A stretch of DNA of 50,727 bases from Pectobacterium polonicum (GTDB taxonomy: Bacteria; Pseudomonadota; Gammaproteobacteria; Enterobacterales; Enterobacteriaceae): assembly GCF_005497185.1 (NCBI RefSeq), contig NZ_RJTN01000028.1:1-50727 (forward strand). Direction: 5' to 3'. The notes below the pieces were generated by a model. It was not told the origin of the DNA, ran no database searches, and saw only the letters and a list, made by a program, of their open reading frames with translations. Position 1 is the stretch's first letter. Each line of letters starts with the position of its first letter. The position numbers and the translations under genes are program-made. Of this stretch, positions 1 to 7,882 are shown one piece after another.

Positions 1-8
1 ATCAAGGG

Positions 9-443
9 TTGGGAAATGGAGAAATAACAAAAAAGTGTAAATTTAATTTTTCATATTTCGATAACACACAAACGGCTGGACAGGATTTCAGAGACTGGAG
101 TCAGGATGAATTAGTTAAATTACTTGAAAAAATTAAGAATTATTCTGAATCTCCTCTTGATTATTGGCGAAGTCAGAGATGTGGTGGTGGTGGGCTTAAA
201 GTTCTTGAAATTTATGGTAAATTTCCTAAGAAAAGTGATTTCATTCATCCAAAGCATGTTCCACATGATGTTGCGTGGGCACGATTTAGAATGGAAAATC
301 TTGTGAGGCTTGTCGGCTTTGTTGTGCCAAGAGGATTTAATTGCGATCAAGAGGTAACATTAACAGAGCCATTTGATAGCAATACATTTTACGTTGTTTT
401 TCTTGACAAGCAGCATAAGTTTTATCTCACAGAAGATGCCTAG
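9..443 (+). CDS. Unrecognised small protein, possibly 5'-truncated
   Basis: An open frame of 144 codons that begins with TTG at position 9 and stays open to the window edge, so the true start may lie outside. I do not recognise the family. It is a soluble, aromatic-rich protein with no signal peptide or membrane segment. Visible features are a Gly-rich turn (CGGGG), an HPKHVP segment in the middle, and a C-terminal part (FDSNTFYVVFLDKQHKFYL) that looks like alternating beta strands. The coding sequence is much more AT-rich than the rest of the window, with many AAA, AAT and TTT codons, which suggests horizontal transfer. It is followed by an inverted repeat at 460-500. A small-toxin fold is conceivable from the compact beta-rich C-terminus but that is only a guess. 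Confidence 0.5.
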   Translation: MGNGEITKKCKFNFSYFDNTQTAGQDFRDWSQDELVKLLEKIKNYSESPLDYWRSQRCGGGGLKVLEIYGKFPKKSDFIHPKHVPHDVAWARFRMENLVRLVGFVVPRGFNCDQEVTLTEPFDSNTFYVVFLDKQHKFYLTEDA

Positions 444-459
444 TTACGGGGATCGCCAT

Positions 460-500
460 CCACTAATTGCTTTCAACGAAAGATATGAGGGCATTAGTGG
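460..500. repeat. Inverted repeat behind the AT-rich gene
   Basis: CCACTAAT at 460-467 is repeated in inverted orientation as ATTAGTGG at 493-500, with a 25-base interior. It starts 17 bases after the preceding stop codon. There is no T-run, so it is not a standard terminator; it could stabilise the mRNA end or mark an element boundary. The rest of 501-720 is AT-rich and holds no gene I can support. Confidence 0.4.
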
Positions 501-720
501 AACATTATTATAACAATTTGATTTTTTTGTTCGTGCTATCGCACTGATTATTTTAGTGGTTCTTGAATAAAGATGTGTATAGAAATGTGAGTAGGGTATC
601 AGTTATTTTTTATTTAATTCTATTAAATTCATTACATTATGTGTTTTATTCGATTCCCTTCACTGCTCCAAAAATATCTCCTCTGAAGTTCTTCAAAGTC
701 AAAAAAACTCAGTAAATCAG

Positions 721-831
721 GGGAATCGTGTCACCACAACCCGACGAGCGACCTACGTGTTCAGGAAAGACGCTGATGAACACTGGCTTTGCACGATTGA
801 TAACTCCTATGGAACAACACTTCTTGACTGA
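721..831 (+). pseudogene. 3' remnant of a SnoaL/DUF4440-type gene
   Basis: In the frame that ends with TGA at 829-831, the last 36 codons read like the C-terminus of an NTF2-like (SgcJ/EcaC, DUF4440) protein: an RRATYVF strand, then [18 protein letters not shown] before the stop. From memory, the W-x-C-x-IDNSYGT-x-LL ending is typical of that family. Upstream, the frame runs into AT-rich sequence with no plausible start and stops at 580 and 592, so the first two thirds of the gene are missing. An intact intrinsic terminator lies 19 bases downstream, as expected for a real former gene. Base composition changes from very AT-rich to normal at about 700-720, which I read as the insertion or deletion junction that destroyed the gene. 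The family call rests on about 35 residues. Confidence 0.5.
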
Positions 832-849
832 TTGTCTGGTCAATTCAGG

Positions 850-879
850 CGCGCCAGGGCGATGCTGGCGCGTTTTCCT
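850..879 (+). terminator. Intrinsic terminator
   Basis: A perfect 8-bp stem, CGCGCCAG (850-857) with CTGGCGCG (865-872), loop of 7, followed by TTTTCCTT. It is oriented for plus-strand transcription and most likely belonged to the truncated SnoaL-type gene just upstream. Confidence 0.75.
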
Positions 880-937
880 TCTTTCTCGATAGCTTTCCCA
901 TGTTTGGATATAGGCCAACGAGTGACCTCAATCTCTT

Positions 938-2008
938 TTATTTCCCTGCTTTAATTACGGTCGCCGTCCAGTAGGGTAAGTCCCAGGTGCCGCCGAGGCG
1001 GATCATACGGCATGAGCCTGTGATTGATGCTCGGCTTTGCTGAAATGTTTTGCCATCCCATATCCAGGCACTATCGCTCATGCAGTCCGCGAGTCCGCGC
1101 CCTTTCTGTACTGCGGTAATTTCACCGTTTTCGTAGCCGACTCCAATTGTGGTTACGAGCTGAGGCTGAGTTTGCATGGCGTGGTCGATGACCCAGTAAG
1201 CGTAGCCTTCATTGTAGGCTGCACGCCAGCAGAGAGTACTGAGCAACGACATGCTGCCATTGAGCGGTGTGAGCATCATTGGTTCCTCTACTCTGCCATC
1301 TTGTGGTGGGAAGTCATCGCAGTCATCTTTCCCCAGTGTCTTGAGCAGCTTTTTCTGGATAGCCGCTTGTTCCACATTCGTCAGATTTCGTGAGGGTTCC
1401 TGTTGGGTGGCTGCCGCGTAGATAATCGGGGCTGCTAAGGCCGGTAGATCGCTGCTTTTGTTGCCTTTTTTGGTTATGGCGTCCGTTGTACCAATGCGAC
1501 CCTGTCTTTCATCCATTTTTAGCAAGACCGCGTAGGCACCTGCTCCAGAGAGTTCGGAGACTATGTCATCGTGCAGAAAAGCCACTTTCCCGCTTCCTTT
1601 TAGGGCCTGTAATACGACGGGAATTTGCGTCTCATTGAGTTGCCAGAGATTGTCTCCTGTTGAGGTGAGAGAGCCTTTATCCACGCCGTCAACGGTTAGC
1701 GTGAGTTTGGTGCCTTTAGGGATCTCTTTGTCCACTTCAGCGAGCGTGATCTCAGCTGTTATTGGCGTATTTTTCCCGGCATGGCGCGTTATGAGCAATG
1801 AGACGTCTTGAGCTTCTCCATCTTCTCCTATGCCTTTCTCTTCTGGTGAGTAGCCTGCTGCCCGGCACGTTAGTGTGTTATCGCAGACCAGCTCCCAATC
1901 TTTATGAAAGAAAGTGCTATCGGCGAATGTTGTGGCACATGCCAGAGTAGGGAGCGCCGCGATGAGGGCCGTTAGCACATTGACGCGGTAAAGGAGAGCG
2001 AAAGTCAT
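938..2008 (-). CDS. DUF1176 family periplasmic protein
   Basis: A 356-residue exported protein resembling the DUF1176 (YebY-like/unknown function) family. The N-terminus is a signal peptide: hydrophobic residues 10-24 with likely cleavage near the CATTFA segment at 24-29. The mature part begins with a typical K-D-W-x-x-x-C-D-N-x-x-T-C motif (Cys42 and Cys48, a probable disulfide) and ends with a second Cys pair region (GLADCMSDSAW... GSCRMIRLGG). A run of Pro/Leu linker sequence separates two repeats. Start: the ATG at 2008 is preceded by AAGGA ten bases upstream. It is divergent from lpxP with a 378-base gap. Function is unknown for the family; no catalytic motif is visible. The gene has normal GC content and appears to be backbone, not part of the AT-rich block to its right-hand (downstream) side. 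Confidence 0.75.
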   Translation of the reverse strand: MTFALLYRVNVLTALIAALPTLACATTFADSTFFHKDWELVCDNTLTCRAAGYSPEEKGIGEDGEAQDVSLLITRHAGKNTPITAEITLAEVDKEIPKGTKLTLTVDGVDKGSLTSTGDNLWQLNETQIPVVLQALKGSGKVAFLHDDIVSELSGAGAYAVLLKMDERQGRIGTTDAITKKGNKSSDLPALAAPIIYAAATQQEPSRNLTNVEQAAIQKKLLKTLGKDDCDDFPPQDGRVEEPMMLTPLNGSMSLLSTLCWRAAYNEGYAYWVIDHAMQTQPQLVTTIGVGYENGEITAVQKGRGLADCMSDSAWIWDGKTFQQSRASITGSCRMIRLGGTWDLPYWTATVIKAGK

Positions 2009-2386
2009 TTTCCATCAAATCCTTGGTTATGTTACGGCTTATCCTCGACCTATTTGGGGCGCGAGGAAAGCAGTCGCTTTTTTTGACCTATGCCAAGAGG
2101 TTAGCTTGAGACCGCGTGATATTGCGAATATTTCTTATCCGGCCACTCCTCTATTAAGAACGAATCGGGTATGATGCCTATGCCGTCAGCCGTTCATCGG
2201 TTGCTCAAAATCCCCTCTGCGTTATCAGCATGTTTATCCTGCTTTTTAACCTCATGCGTGATAACGGTCAGAAATCAGTTTCCCACACAGCTGAAACGAT
2301 CCCTATAAATAAGTGTCATGATAGATGTAGCGCGATGAGAACGACTCTTTATGCGGTACGCTGTTAATCACTTAAAGATGAGTATC
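2009..2386. other. Divergent intergenic region, DUF1176 gene / lpxP
   Basis: No gene. The region must hold both divergent promoters. A TATGAT hexamer at 2170-2175 is a possible -10 for lpxP, but I see no convincing -35 at 17 bases and do not call a promoter. A short leader for lpxP remains. Nothing else is evident. Confidence 0.4.
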
Positions 2387-3310
2387 ATGAAAATTAAGCA
2401 AACATTTACCAGGGCATTACTCCACCCGCGCTATTGGGCGACTTGGTTCGGTCTGGGCGTGCTGTTTTTATTAGTCCAACTCCCTTACCCGCTGTTGATG
2501 AAGCTCGGGAGCAGTGCAGGTCGTTTATCCCGCGTCTTTCTTAAGCGTCGGGTGTCGATTGCCCGACGTAATCTTGAGTTGTGCTTCCCTACAATCTCCG
2601 ACGATGAGCGAGAAGCCATGATCGATAGCAACTTTGCGTCGCTTGGCATGGCATTGATCGAAACCGGCATGGCCTGGTTCTGGTCCGATCGTCGTGTGCG
2701 CCAATGGTTTGATGTCTCGGGGCTTGAGCATTTGCGGCACGCTACGGACAAAGGGCAGGGCGTGATGGTGATTGGTATTCACTTTATGTCGCTGGAACTG
2801 GGCGGCAGGGCGATGGGGTTGTGTCGGCCAATGATGGCGATGTACCGCCCGCATAATAATAAAGCGATGGAAATGGTGCAAACCTGGGGACGTTCTCGTT
2901 CAAACAAGGCGATGATTGACCGTAAAGATCTGCGCGGTATGGTGCAGGCGCTAAAGCGTGGTGAAGCGGTGTGGTTCGCACCCGACCAAGATTACGGCCC
3001 GAAAGGCAGTGTCTTTGCCCCATTCTTTGCCGTGAAAAACGCGGCTACCACTAGCGGCACATTTACCATCAGTCGCCTGGCAAAACCTGCAATGATGACG
3101 ACGGTGCTGATTCGTAAACCGAATGCGTTGGGTTACCAACTGGTGATTCAGCCTGAATTACAGGATTATCCTTATCACGATGAACAGGCTGCGGCGTGTT
3201 ACATGAATAAGGTAATTGAGAAAGAAATCATGCGTGCGCCTGAACAATATCTTTGGCTGCATCGCCGCTTTAAAACGCGTCCCGCAGGGGAAATATCGCT
3301 CTACGCCTGA
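2387..3310 (+). CDS. lpxP: Lipid A palmitoleoyl/lauroyl acyltransferase (LpxP type)
   Basis: Inner-membrane acyltransferase of the LpxL/LpxM/LpxP family, which transfers a secondary acyl chain from acyl-ACP to Kdo2-lipid IVA. In E. coli LpxP is the cold-induced palmitoleoyl version. The sequence follows LpxP more closely than LpxL from memory: VRQWFDVSGL, GRAMGLCRPMMA, YRPHNN, WFAPDQDYG and the C-terminal APEQYLWLHRRFKTRP. The catalytic H-x4-E motif is present (HFMSLE) and a single hydrophobic anchor (LHPRYW then about 20 residues) lies near the N-terminus. The frame opens at 2351, but the E. coli length (about 306 residues) and the position of LHPRYW favour the ATG at 2387, giving 307 residues. 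It is monocistronic; the next genes are on the other strand. Confidence 0.88.
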   Translation: MKIKQTFTRALLHPRYWATWFGLGVLFLLVQLPYPLLMKLGSSAGRLSRVFLKRRVSIARRNLELCFPTISDDEREAMIDSNFASLGMALIETGMAWFWSDRRVRQWFDVSGLEHLRHATDKGQGVMVIGIHFMSLELGGRAMGLCRPMMAMYRPHNNKAMEMVQTWGRSRSNKAMIDRKDLRGMVQALKRGEAVWFAPDQDYGPKGSVFAPFFAVKNAATTSGTFTISRLAKPAMMTTVLIRKPNALGYQLVIQPELQDYPYHDEQAAACYMNKVIEKEIMRAPEQYLWLHRRFKTRPAGEISLYA

Positions 3311-3401
3311 TGGTTGGGTGAGATGACGTAAGTATGTGCGAAATGGGACGGCGCTTACGCGCCATCCTGATAAGACAGTTGCTACGTTTGGTGCAGAAAC
3401 A

Positions 3402-3429
3402 AAAATGGCCGCCGGATGGCAGCCATTTT
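3402..3429 (-). terminator. Terminator of the micro-gene operon (bidirectional)
   Basis: Stem AAAATGGCCGCC (3402-3413) against GGCAGCCATTTT (3418-3429), loop GGAT, one internal mismatch. On the minus strand the T-run and following TGTTT complete an intrinsic terminator 26 bases after the second micro-gene. The symmetric A/T tracts mean it could also stop plus-strand transcription from lpxP. Confidence 0.75.
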
Positions 3430-3454
3430 AGAGTGGTTAACGTACTGAGTACGA

Positions 3455-3541
3455 TTAACGGAAGATAGCGTGGGGGTTAACACCGCGATAGGTTTTGCCC
3501 AACGCTTTTAATATTTGATTGATTTTGCGGACAACGCGCAT
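3455..3541 (-). CDS. Tandem micro-gene 2: 28-residue cationic peptide
   Basis: A 28-codon ORF, second in a minus-strand pair. The peptide starts MRVVRKINQILKALGKTYRG and ends with VNPHAIFR. It carries seven Arg/Lys residues and no acidic residue, and residues 1-16 would form an amphipathic helix with a strongly basic face. There is no signal peptide. A purine-rich GGGGGAT lies about 6 bases before the ATG. It begins 29 bases after the stop of the first micro-gene and is followed by an intrinsic terminator, so both sit on one short transcript. I do not recognise the family. Possibilities, all inference: membrane-active peptide, small regulatory protein or a signalling peptide. Support for it being real comes from the complete promoter-RBS-ORF-ORF-terminator layout, not from homology. 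Confidence 0.55.
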   Translation of the reverse strand: MRVVRKINQILKALGKTYRGVNPHAIFR

Positions 3542-3569
3542 CTTTTTATCCCCCACGATTCTTAAATAA

Positions 3570-3641
3570 TTATTGGTTAAAAGTACCAAAGTTGATGTTG
3601 ATGTTTTCAAACATAGCGATGATTTTGTTCAGCAGTTTCAT
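3570..3641 (-). CDS. Tandem micro-gene 1: 23-residue hydrophobic peptide
   Basis: A 23-codon ORF starting MKLLNKIIAMFENININFG and ending TFNQ. Residues 3-13 are hydrophobic with a basic N-terminus; the C-terminal half is Asn/Phe-rich. Two in-frame ATGs exist at 3647 and 3641. The GAGG at the ribosome-binding position is only 2 bases from the first but 8 from the second, so the second is chosen. The predicted transcript starts near 3690, giving a leader of about 45 bases. It lies upstream of a second, cationic micro-gene; the hydrophobic/cationic pairing is suggestive of two peptides acting together, but I have no family match. Neighbours are lpxP and ghxP, neither obviously related. Confidence 0.6.
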   Translation of the reverse strand: MKLLNKIIAMFENININFGTFNQ

Positions 3642-3674
3642 GGTCATTTCCTCGTTGTTAGTTAATTTGTTTTC

Positions 3675-3690
3675 TGTGATGCTGTTCACG
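3675..3690. promoter_or_regulatory. CRP-type site overlapping the micro-gene transcription start
   Basis: TGTGATGCTGTTCACG matches the CRP consensus TGTGA-N6-TCACA at 9 of 10 positions. Its centre (3682.5) lies about 8 bases downstream of the predicted start site of the micro-gene promoter, a position expected to repress or to cooperate with the upstream site 57 bp away. Confidence 0.55.
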
Positions 3691-3696
3691 TTTTTA

Positions 3697-3725
3697 AGAA
3701 TACTCGCACTGATACGGCTGGTCAA
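3697..3725 (-). promoter_or_regulatory. Sigma70 promoter of the micro-gene operon
   Basis: On the minus strand, TTGACC (-35, 3725-3720), a 17-base spacer, then TATTCT (-10, 3702-3697). The predicted start is near 3690. Two CRP-type sites flank it, one upstream (centre about -49.5) and one over the start. Confidence 0.75.
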
Positions 3726-3731
3726 CTTTTT

Positions 3732-3747
3732 TGTGATGGGAATCACA
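3732..3747. promoter_or_regulatory. Perfect-consensus CRP site upstream of the micro-genes
   Basis: TGTGATGGGAATCACA has both consensus half-sites (TGTGA and TCACA) with 6-base spacing, inside a longer T-rich/A-rich palindrome. Its centre is about 49.5 bases upstream of the predicted start, which is neither the standard class I (-61.5) nor class II (-41.5) distance, so the mode of action is uncertain. Catabolite control of the micro-genes is the simplest reading. Confidence 0.7.
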
Positions 3748-4040
3748 AAAAAATGAACGATCAGTTTGTGAGGAGTAAACCGCTGTTTTGATTTCAGTCT
3801 AAAAACCCTTTCTGTTTTTTATTCATACTGGCGCGTTTTCAGCGAGTTGCCTGATTGCACAGTACCTGTATCGATTGCACATTTCCTTAACGGGAAGATG
3901 AAATAGAGATAGGTAAATTGTCTCGATTAGCAGTTGAAATAAGCGCGGGGGAAGCGGGATAATCGTGCGCTTCGCATTACCTGGCACTGTTTATCCGGTG
4001 ATGTTTTACTTCCGCTTGTTTTTATACCGCTCGTTTTGAT

Positions 4041-4056
4041 CGAGCAACGTTTTCTG
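4041..4056. promoter_or_regulatory. Possible PurR operator upstream of ghxP
   Basis: The segment contains AACGTTTTC, nine contiguous matches to the PurR consensus ACGCAAACGTTTTCGT, but the left half-site is poor. It lies about 160 bases before ghxP, a purine-base permease gene that is a sensible PurR target. The match is partial, so this is tentative. Confidence 0.35.
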
Positions 4057-4216
4057 GTTCTGCATCCCGCGAGTTAATCGTTTGCGTGCGGAGCCATAGG
4101 GTTCATGGCGTGTTCTGTTCATTGCTAATTAGTGTACTAATGCGCTCGCGGAGCAAGGCTGCGAGAACCGTTCAGAATTGATCGTAAATAATAATGGCAT
4201 TTCAGGGGATACCACT

Positions 4217-5584
4217 ATGTCAAACACCACCCGTCAGGCAGAGAATGCGGCGCGTCCGCAAGGCGCGCTTGATGCTTTTTTCAAAATTACACAGCGTGGC
4301 AGTAACACGCGTCAGGAAGTGTTAGCAGGTCTGACAACGTTCCTGGCTATGGTTTATTCGGTGATAGTTGTACCGAGTATGCTAGGCAAAGCCGGGTTCC
4401 CGCCGACTACCGTGTTTGTTGCAACTTGTTTGGTTGCTGGACTGGGGTCGCTGCTGATGGGATTGTGGGCCAATTTGCCTATGGCGATTGGCTGTGCGAT
4501 TTCTCTGACGGCGTTCACTGCGTTTAGTCTGGTACTGGGGCAACAAATCAGTATTCCCGTGGCGCTGGGGGCGATCTTCCTGATGGGGGTACTGTTTACC
4601 ATCATTTCCGTTACCGGCATCCGTTCTTGGATCTTGCGTAATTTGCCGCTAGGCGTGGCGCATGGTACTGGGATTGGTATTGGTCTGTTCCTGCTGATTA
4701 TTGCTGCCAACGGTGTGGGACTGGTAGTAAAAAACCCGATTGATGGCCTGCCTGTCGCGCTGGGTAATTTCACCTCTTTCCCTGTTGTTATGTCCCTGCT
4801 GGGATTAGCAGCGACTATTGGTTTAGAAAAACGTCGCGTACCGGGCGGAATTTTGCTGGTTATCATCGTGATCTCTATTCTGGGGCTGATTTTTGATCCG
4901 AATGTCAAATATGCCGGTTTCTTCGCATTGCCGAGTCTGACGGCGGCTGACGGTTCGTCGCTGATCTTCAGTTTGGATATCATGGGCGCGTTGCAGCCTT
5001 TGGTTCTGCCGAGCGTACTGGCGTTGGTAATGACGGCGGTGTTTGATGCTACGGGGACGATTCGCGCGGTAGCGGGGCAGGCGAATCTGCTGGATAAAGA
5101 CGGGCAAATCATCAACGGCGGTAAAGCGTTGACAGCAGACTCTGTGAGCAGCATTTTCTCCAGTCTGGTTGGGACATCTCCGGCGGCGGTCTACATTGAG
5201 TCTGCCGCAGGTACAGCTGCTGGTGGTAAAACAGGCTTAACCGCGACTGTCGTCGGTGTGCTGTTCCTGCTGCTGCTGTTTGTGTCTCCGTTAGCGTATC
5301 TGGTTCCTGGTTATGCTACCGCTCCAGCGCTGATGTACGTCGGTCTGCTCATGCTGGGTAACGTATCCAAACTGAATTTTGATGACTTCGTGGATGCGAT
5401 GTCTGGTCTGGTCTGTGCGGTATTTATCGTACTGACCTGTAACATCGTGACCGGTATCATGCTGGGCTTTGGCGCGCTGGTATTAGGTCGCCTCTGTTCC
5501 GGTGAATGGCGTAAACTGAACATCGGTACAGTGGTTATCGCGGTGGCTCTGGTCGTGTTCTACGCTGGCGGCTGGGCACTGTAA
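4217..5584 (+). CDS. ghxP: Guanine/hypoxanthine permease (NCS2, AzgA subfamily)
   Basis: Proton-driven inner-membrane importer of hypoxanthine and guanine. The protein is nearly collinear with E. coli GhxP (YjcD): conserved stretches include [62 protein letters not shown] and [16 protein letters not shown], the last two being the substrate-site helices of this subfamily. About 12-14 membrane spans are visible across 455 residues. The frame is open from 4178, but AGGGGAT eight bases before the ATG at 4217 and the E. coli length favour 4217. It is followed by a strong terminator and then yjcE, the same order as in E. coli. Confidence 0.92.
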   Translation: MSNTTRQAENAARPQGALDAFFKITQRGSNTRQEVLAGLTTFLAMVYSVIVVPSMLGKAGFPPTTVFVATCLVAGLGSLLMGLWANLPMAIGCAISLTAFTAFSLVLGQQISIPVALGAIFLMGVLFTIISVTGIRSWILRNLPLGVAHGTGIGIGLFLLIIAANGVGLVVKNPIDGLPVALGNFTSFPVVMSLLGLAATIGLEKRRVPGGILLVIIVISILGLIFDPNVKYAGFFALPSLTAADGSSLIFSLDIMGALQPLVLPSVLALVMTAVFDATGTIRAVAGQANLLDKDGQIINGGKALTADSVSSIFSSLVGTSPAAVYIESAAGTAAGGKTGLTATVVGVLFLLLLFVSPLAYLVPGYATAPALMYVGLLMLGNVSKLNFDDFVDAMSGLVCAVFIVLTCNIVTGIMLGFGALVLGRLCSGEWRKLNIGTVVIAVALVVFYAGGWAL

Positions 5585-5597
5585 GTCGTTTTTCTGT

Positions 5598-5628
5598 AAA
5601 CCTTCGGGCACCGTCCCGAAGGTTTGTT
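5598..5628 (+). terminator. Intrinsic terminator after ghxP
   Basis: A perfect 11-bp stem, AAACCTTCGGG (5598-5608) with CCCGAAGGTTT (5615-5625), loop of 6, followed by GTTCC. The T-tract is part of the stem end. Confidence 0.85.
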
Positions 5629-5863
5629 CCTCGCGTTTTCCTTTCCTCTCCCTTCCTCGTGATATGTCTCCAAAATAGAGGTTTATAGGCCTTTTTATTG
5701 GCTTTGGGTTTAAGTTTTTTGTGTGATAATCAACCTTGTTATTAATTTCGGTTTTTCGACCAAAAACCCATTTTCATACCGGGCTAAATGCGTTAAATAT
5801 GGAAGGGTAGTTTGTGCGCTAACAGGCAGAATTTTTTGATTTAGGAGTACGTCTAAGGAAAGC

Positions 5864-7510
5864 ATGGAAATATTTTTTACGATTCTTATTTTGACCCTGG
5901 TTGTCTCCCTGTCCGGGGTGGTTACCCGCATTTTACCTTTTCAAATTCCTCTGCCTTTAATGCAAATCGCGCTTGGTGCCATCCTGGCCTGGCCCCAGTT
6001 CGGTTTGCATGTTGATTTCAATCCTGAGCTGTTTATGGTGCTTTTCATTCCACCGCTGCTGTTTGCCGACGGCTGGAAAACGCCCACGCGTGAGTTCCTG
6101 AAGCACGGTCGAGAAATTATCGGTCTGGCGCTGGTTCTTGTACTGATTACCGTGGTGGGCATCGGCTATTTCATCTACTGGATGGTGCCGGGCATGCCGC
6201 TGATCGCTGCTTTCGCGTTGGCTGCGGTGCTGTCGCCGACCGATGCCGTCGCGCTGTCTGGCATTGTAGGAGAAGGCCGCATTCCGAAAAAGCTAATGGG
6301 CATTTTGCAGGGCGAAGCGTTGATGAACGATGCGTCAGGCTTGGTGTCCTTGAAGTTTGCCGTCGCGATTGCGATGGGCACCATGGTGTTTACGGTGTCT
6401 GGTGCGACGCTGGAGTTTATGCAGGTCGCGCTAGGTGGCTTGCTGGCGGGCGTCGGCGTGACCTGGATATTCGGTAAATCGCTGCGCGTTATTAGCCGCT
6501 GGAGCGGTGATGATGCAGCAACGCAGATTGTGTTGCTGCTGCTGTTGCCTTTTGCGTCATATCTGATTGCAGAACACATCGGCGTGTCGGGTATCCTGGC
6601 GGCAGTAGCGGCGGGGATGACTATCGGCCAGTCTGGTGTAATCCGTAGCGCACCGCTAACGATGCGGATGCGTGCTAATGGCGTGTGGTCGATGTTGGAG
6701 TTTGTGTTCAACGGTATGGTGTTCATTATGCTGGGCTTGCAATTGCCGGACATTCTGGAAACCTCGGTTACGCAGGCGGAACTGGACCCAACGGTTGAAA
6801 CCTGGATGCTGTTTACCGATATCGCGATCATCTATGGTGCCTTGCTGCTGCTACGTTTCAGTTGGCTGTGGGTGATGAAAACATACAGTACGCATATCCA
6901 AAAGAAGCGCCCTATGGTCTTCGCCGAGTTTTCCACGCGTGAATTGTGGATCGCATCCTTTGCTGGTGTTCGAGGCGCGATTACGCTGGCGGGTGTACTG
7001 TCTATTCCGCTGTTGCTGACTGATGGCACCGCATTCCCGTCACGCTATCAGTTGGTGTTTATCGCCACGGGTGTCATTTTGTTTTCTCTGCTCTGTGGCG
7101 TATTGGCGTTACCGTTTCTGCTGCGTGGCGTTGTGGTGGCGGACAAAGCGGCGCATGCCAAAGAAATCCGCATGGCGCGTATGGCTGTGGCGGAAGTGGC
7201 GATCAAAAGCATGCACAAAATGGAGGAACGTCTGGCAGCCGATCGAGAGGAAAATATCGATGAGCAGGTGCTGAAAGAAGTCAGCGCACGTGTCATCGGT
7301 AATCTACGTCGGCGGCTAATTAATAAAGACGATCCTGAAAACGGTATGTTGATTGAGGATCTGGAGCGGCGTTTTCGCCTGACTGCACTGAATTCCGAGC
7401 GTGCGGAGTTATATCACCTGCGTGCCACACAGCAGATCAGTAATGAAACATTGCAAAAAATGCTGCGCGATCTCGATCTGATGGAAGCGCTTCTGATCGA
7501 AAATGAGTAA
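5864..7510 (+). CDS. yjcE: Na+/H+ antiporter, CPA1 family (YjcE)
   Basis: A monovalent cation/proton antiporter of the CPA1 (NhaP/NHE-like) family in the inner membrane. It has 548 residues, the same as E. coli YjcE (549). About 12 membrane helices occupy residues 1-420, with the unwound-helix motif SPTDAV (124-129) and the ion-binding Asn155-Asp156 pair in EALMNDASGL. The remaining 120 residues form a charged, helical cytoplasmic tail rich in Arg/Glu that may regulate activity. Start: ATG at 5864 with AAGGA seven bases upstream. It lies between two strong terminators, so it is monocistronic. In E. coli the next gene block after yjcE is yjcF then actP-yjcH-acs; here a 33-kb block intervenes. 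Confidence 0.9.
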   Translation: MEIFFTILILTLVVSLSGVVTRILPFQIPLPLMQIALGAILAWPQFGLHVDFNPELFMVLFIPPLLFADGWKTPTREFLKHGREIIGLALVLVLITVVGIGYFIYWMVPGMPLIAAFALAAVLSPTDAVALSGIVGEGRIPKKLMGILQGEALMNDASGLVSLKFAVAIAMGTMVFTVSGATLEFMQVALGGLLAGVGVTWIFGKSLRVISRWSGDDAATQIVLLLLLPFASYLIAEHIGVSGILAAVAAGMTIGQSGVIRSAPLTMRMRANGVWSMLEFVFNGMVFIMLGLQLPDILETSVTQAELDPTVETWMLFTDIAIIYGALLLLRFSWLWVMKTYSTHIQKKRPMVFAEFSTRELWIASFAGVRGAITLAGVLSIPLLLTDGTAFPSRYQLVFIATGVILFSLLCGVLALPFLLRGVVVADKAAHAKEIRMARMAVAEVAIKSMHKMEERLAADREENIDEQVLKEVSARVIGNLRRRLINKDDPENGMLIEDLERRFRLTALNSERAELYHLRATQQISNETLQKMLRDLDLMEALLIENE

Positions 7511-7570
7511 CACCGCGTGAAGCGATCTCCGCTACTGCATTGATTTCTTTCTCTTCTCTTTCTTTCTTCT

Positions 7571-7606
7571 ACATCCCCCTTGCGTAAGCAAGGGGGATGT
7601 TTTTTA
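7571..7606 (+). terminator. Strong intrinsic terminator after yjcE
   Basis: A perfect 13-bp stem, ACATCCCCCTTGC (7571-7583) with GCAAGGGGGATGT (7588-7600), loop GTAA, followed by TTTTT. It isolates yjcE from the regulator operon that follows. Confidence 0.93.
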
Positions 7607-7647
7607 TACGCCGGATCTAAGAACAGCGTCAGACGATTGTAAACTGC

Positions 7648-7677
7648 TTGTCATTAAATGATAATGATTGTTATTAT
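7648..7677 (+). promoter_or_regulatory. Promoter of the response regulator/kinase operon
   Basis: TTGTCA (7648-7653), an 18-base spacer and TATTAT (7672-7677). Predicted leader to the regulator ATG at 7883 is about 200 bases. The -10 and spacer are covered by a Fur box. Confidence 0.6.
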
Positions 7678-7678
7678 C
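7660..7678. promoter_or_regulatory. Fur box over the two-component operon promoter
   Basis: GATAATGATTGTTATTATC matches 16 of 19 positions of the Fur consensus GATAATGATAATCATTATC and is itself nearly palindromic. It overlaps the spacer and -10 of the predicted promoter, the classical arrangement for repression by Fe(II)-Fur. This predicts that the local regulator of the pilus island is switched on by iron limitation. Confidence 0.75.
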
Positions 7679-7882
7679 TGTAGGACAATTCTCATAAACA
7701 GAGAGTTTAGAAGTAGAAAAGCCATAAATAGAAAGCGTAGAAACAAAAATCTCTGAAGTAAAAACGGCCCGCGCGGTAGCAGAACCGTGTGGGGTGAATG
7801 GCTGTTTGAAGGACCAGATAAAAAATAAATGCCTATTAACCCTAAATTAATGAGGGGAATTTGCGTTTATAGGGGAACATTT

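Noticed and set aside
709-918. 69-codon minus-strand frame
   Set aside because: Overlaps the SnoaL-type remnant and terminator; no ribosome-binding site and no protein-like composition.
4354-5154. 266-codon open frame on the minus strand
   Set aside because: Exact shadow of ghxP; composition (Pro/Ala/Ser/Ile-rich, low complexity) is that of an antisense frame.
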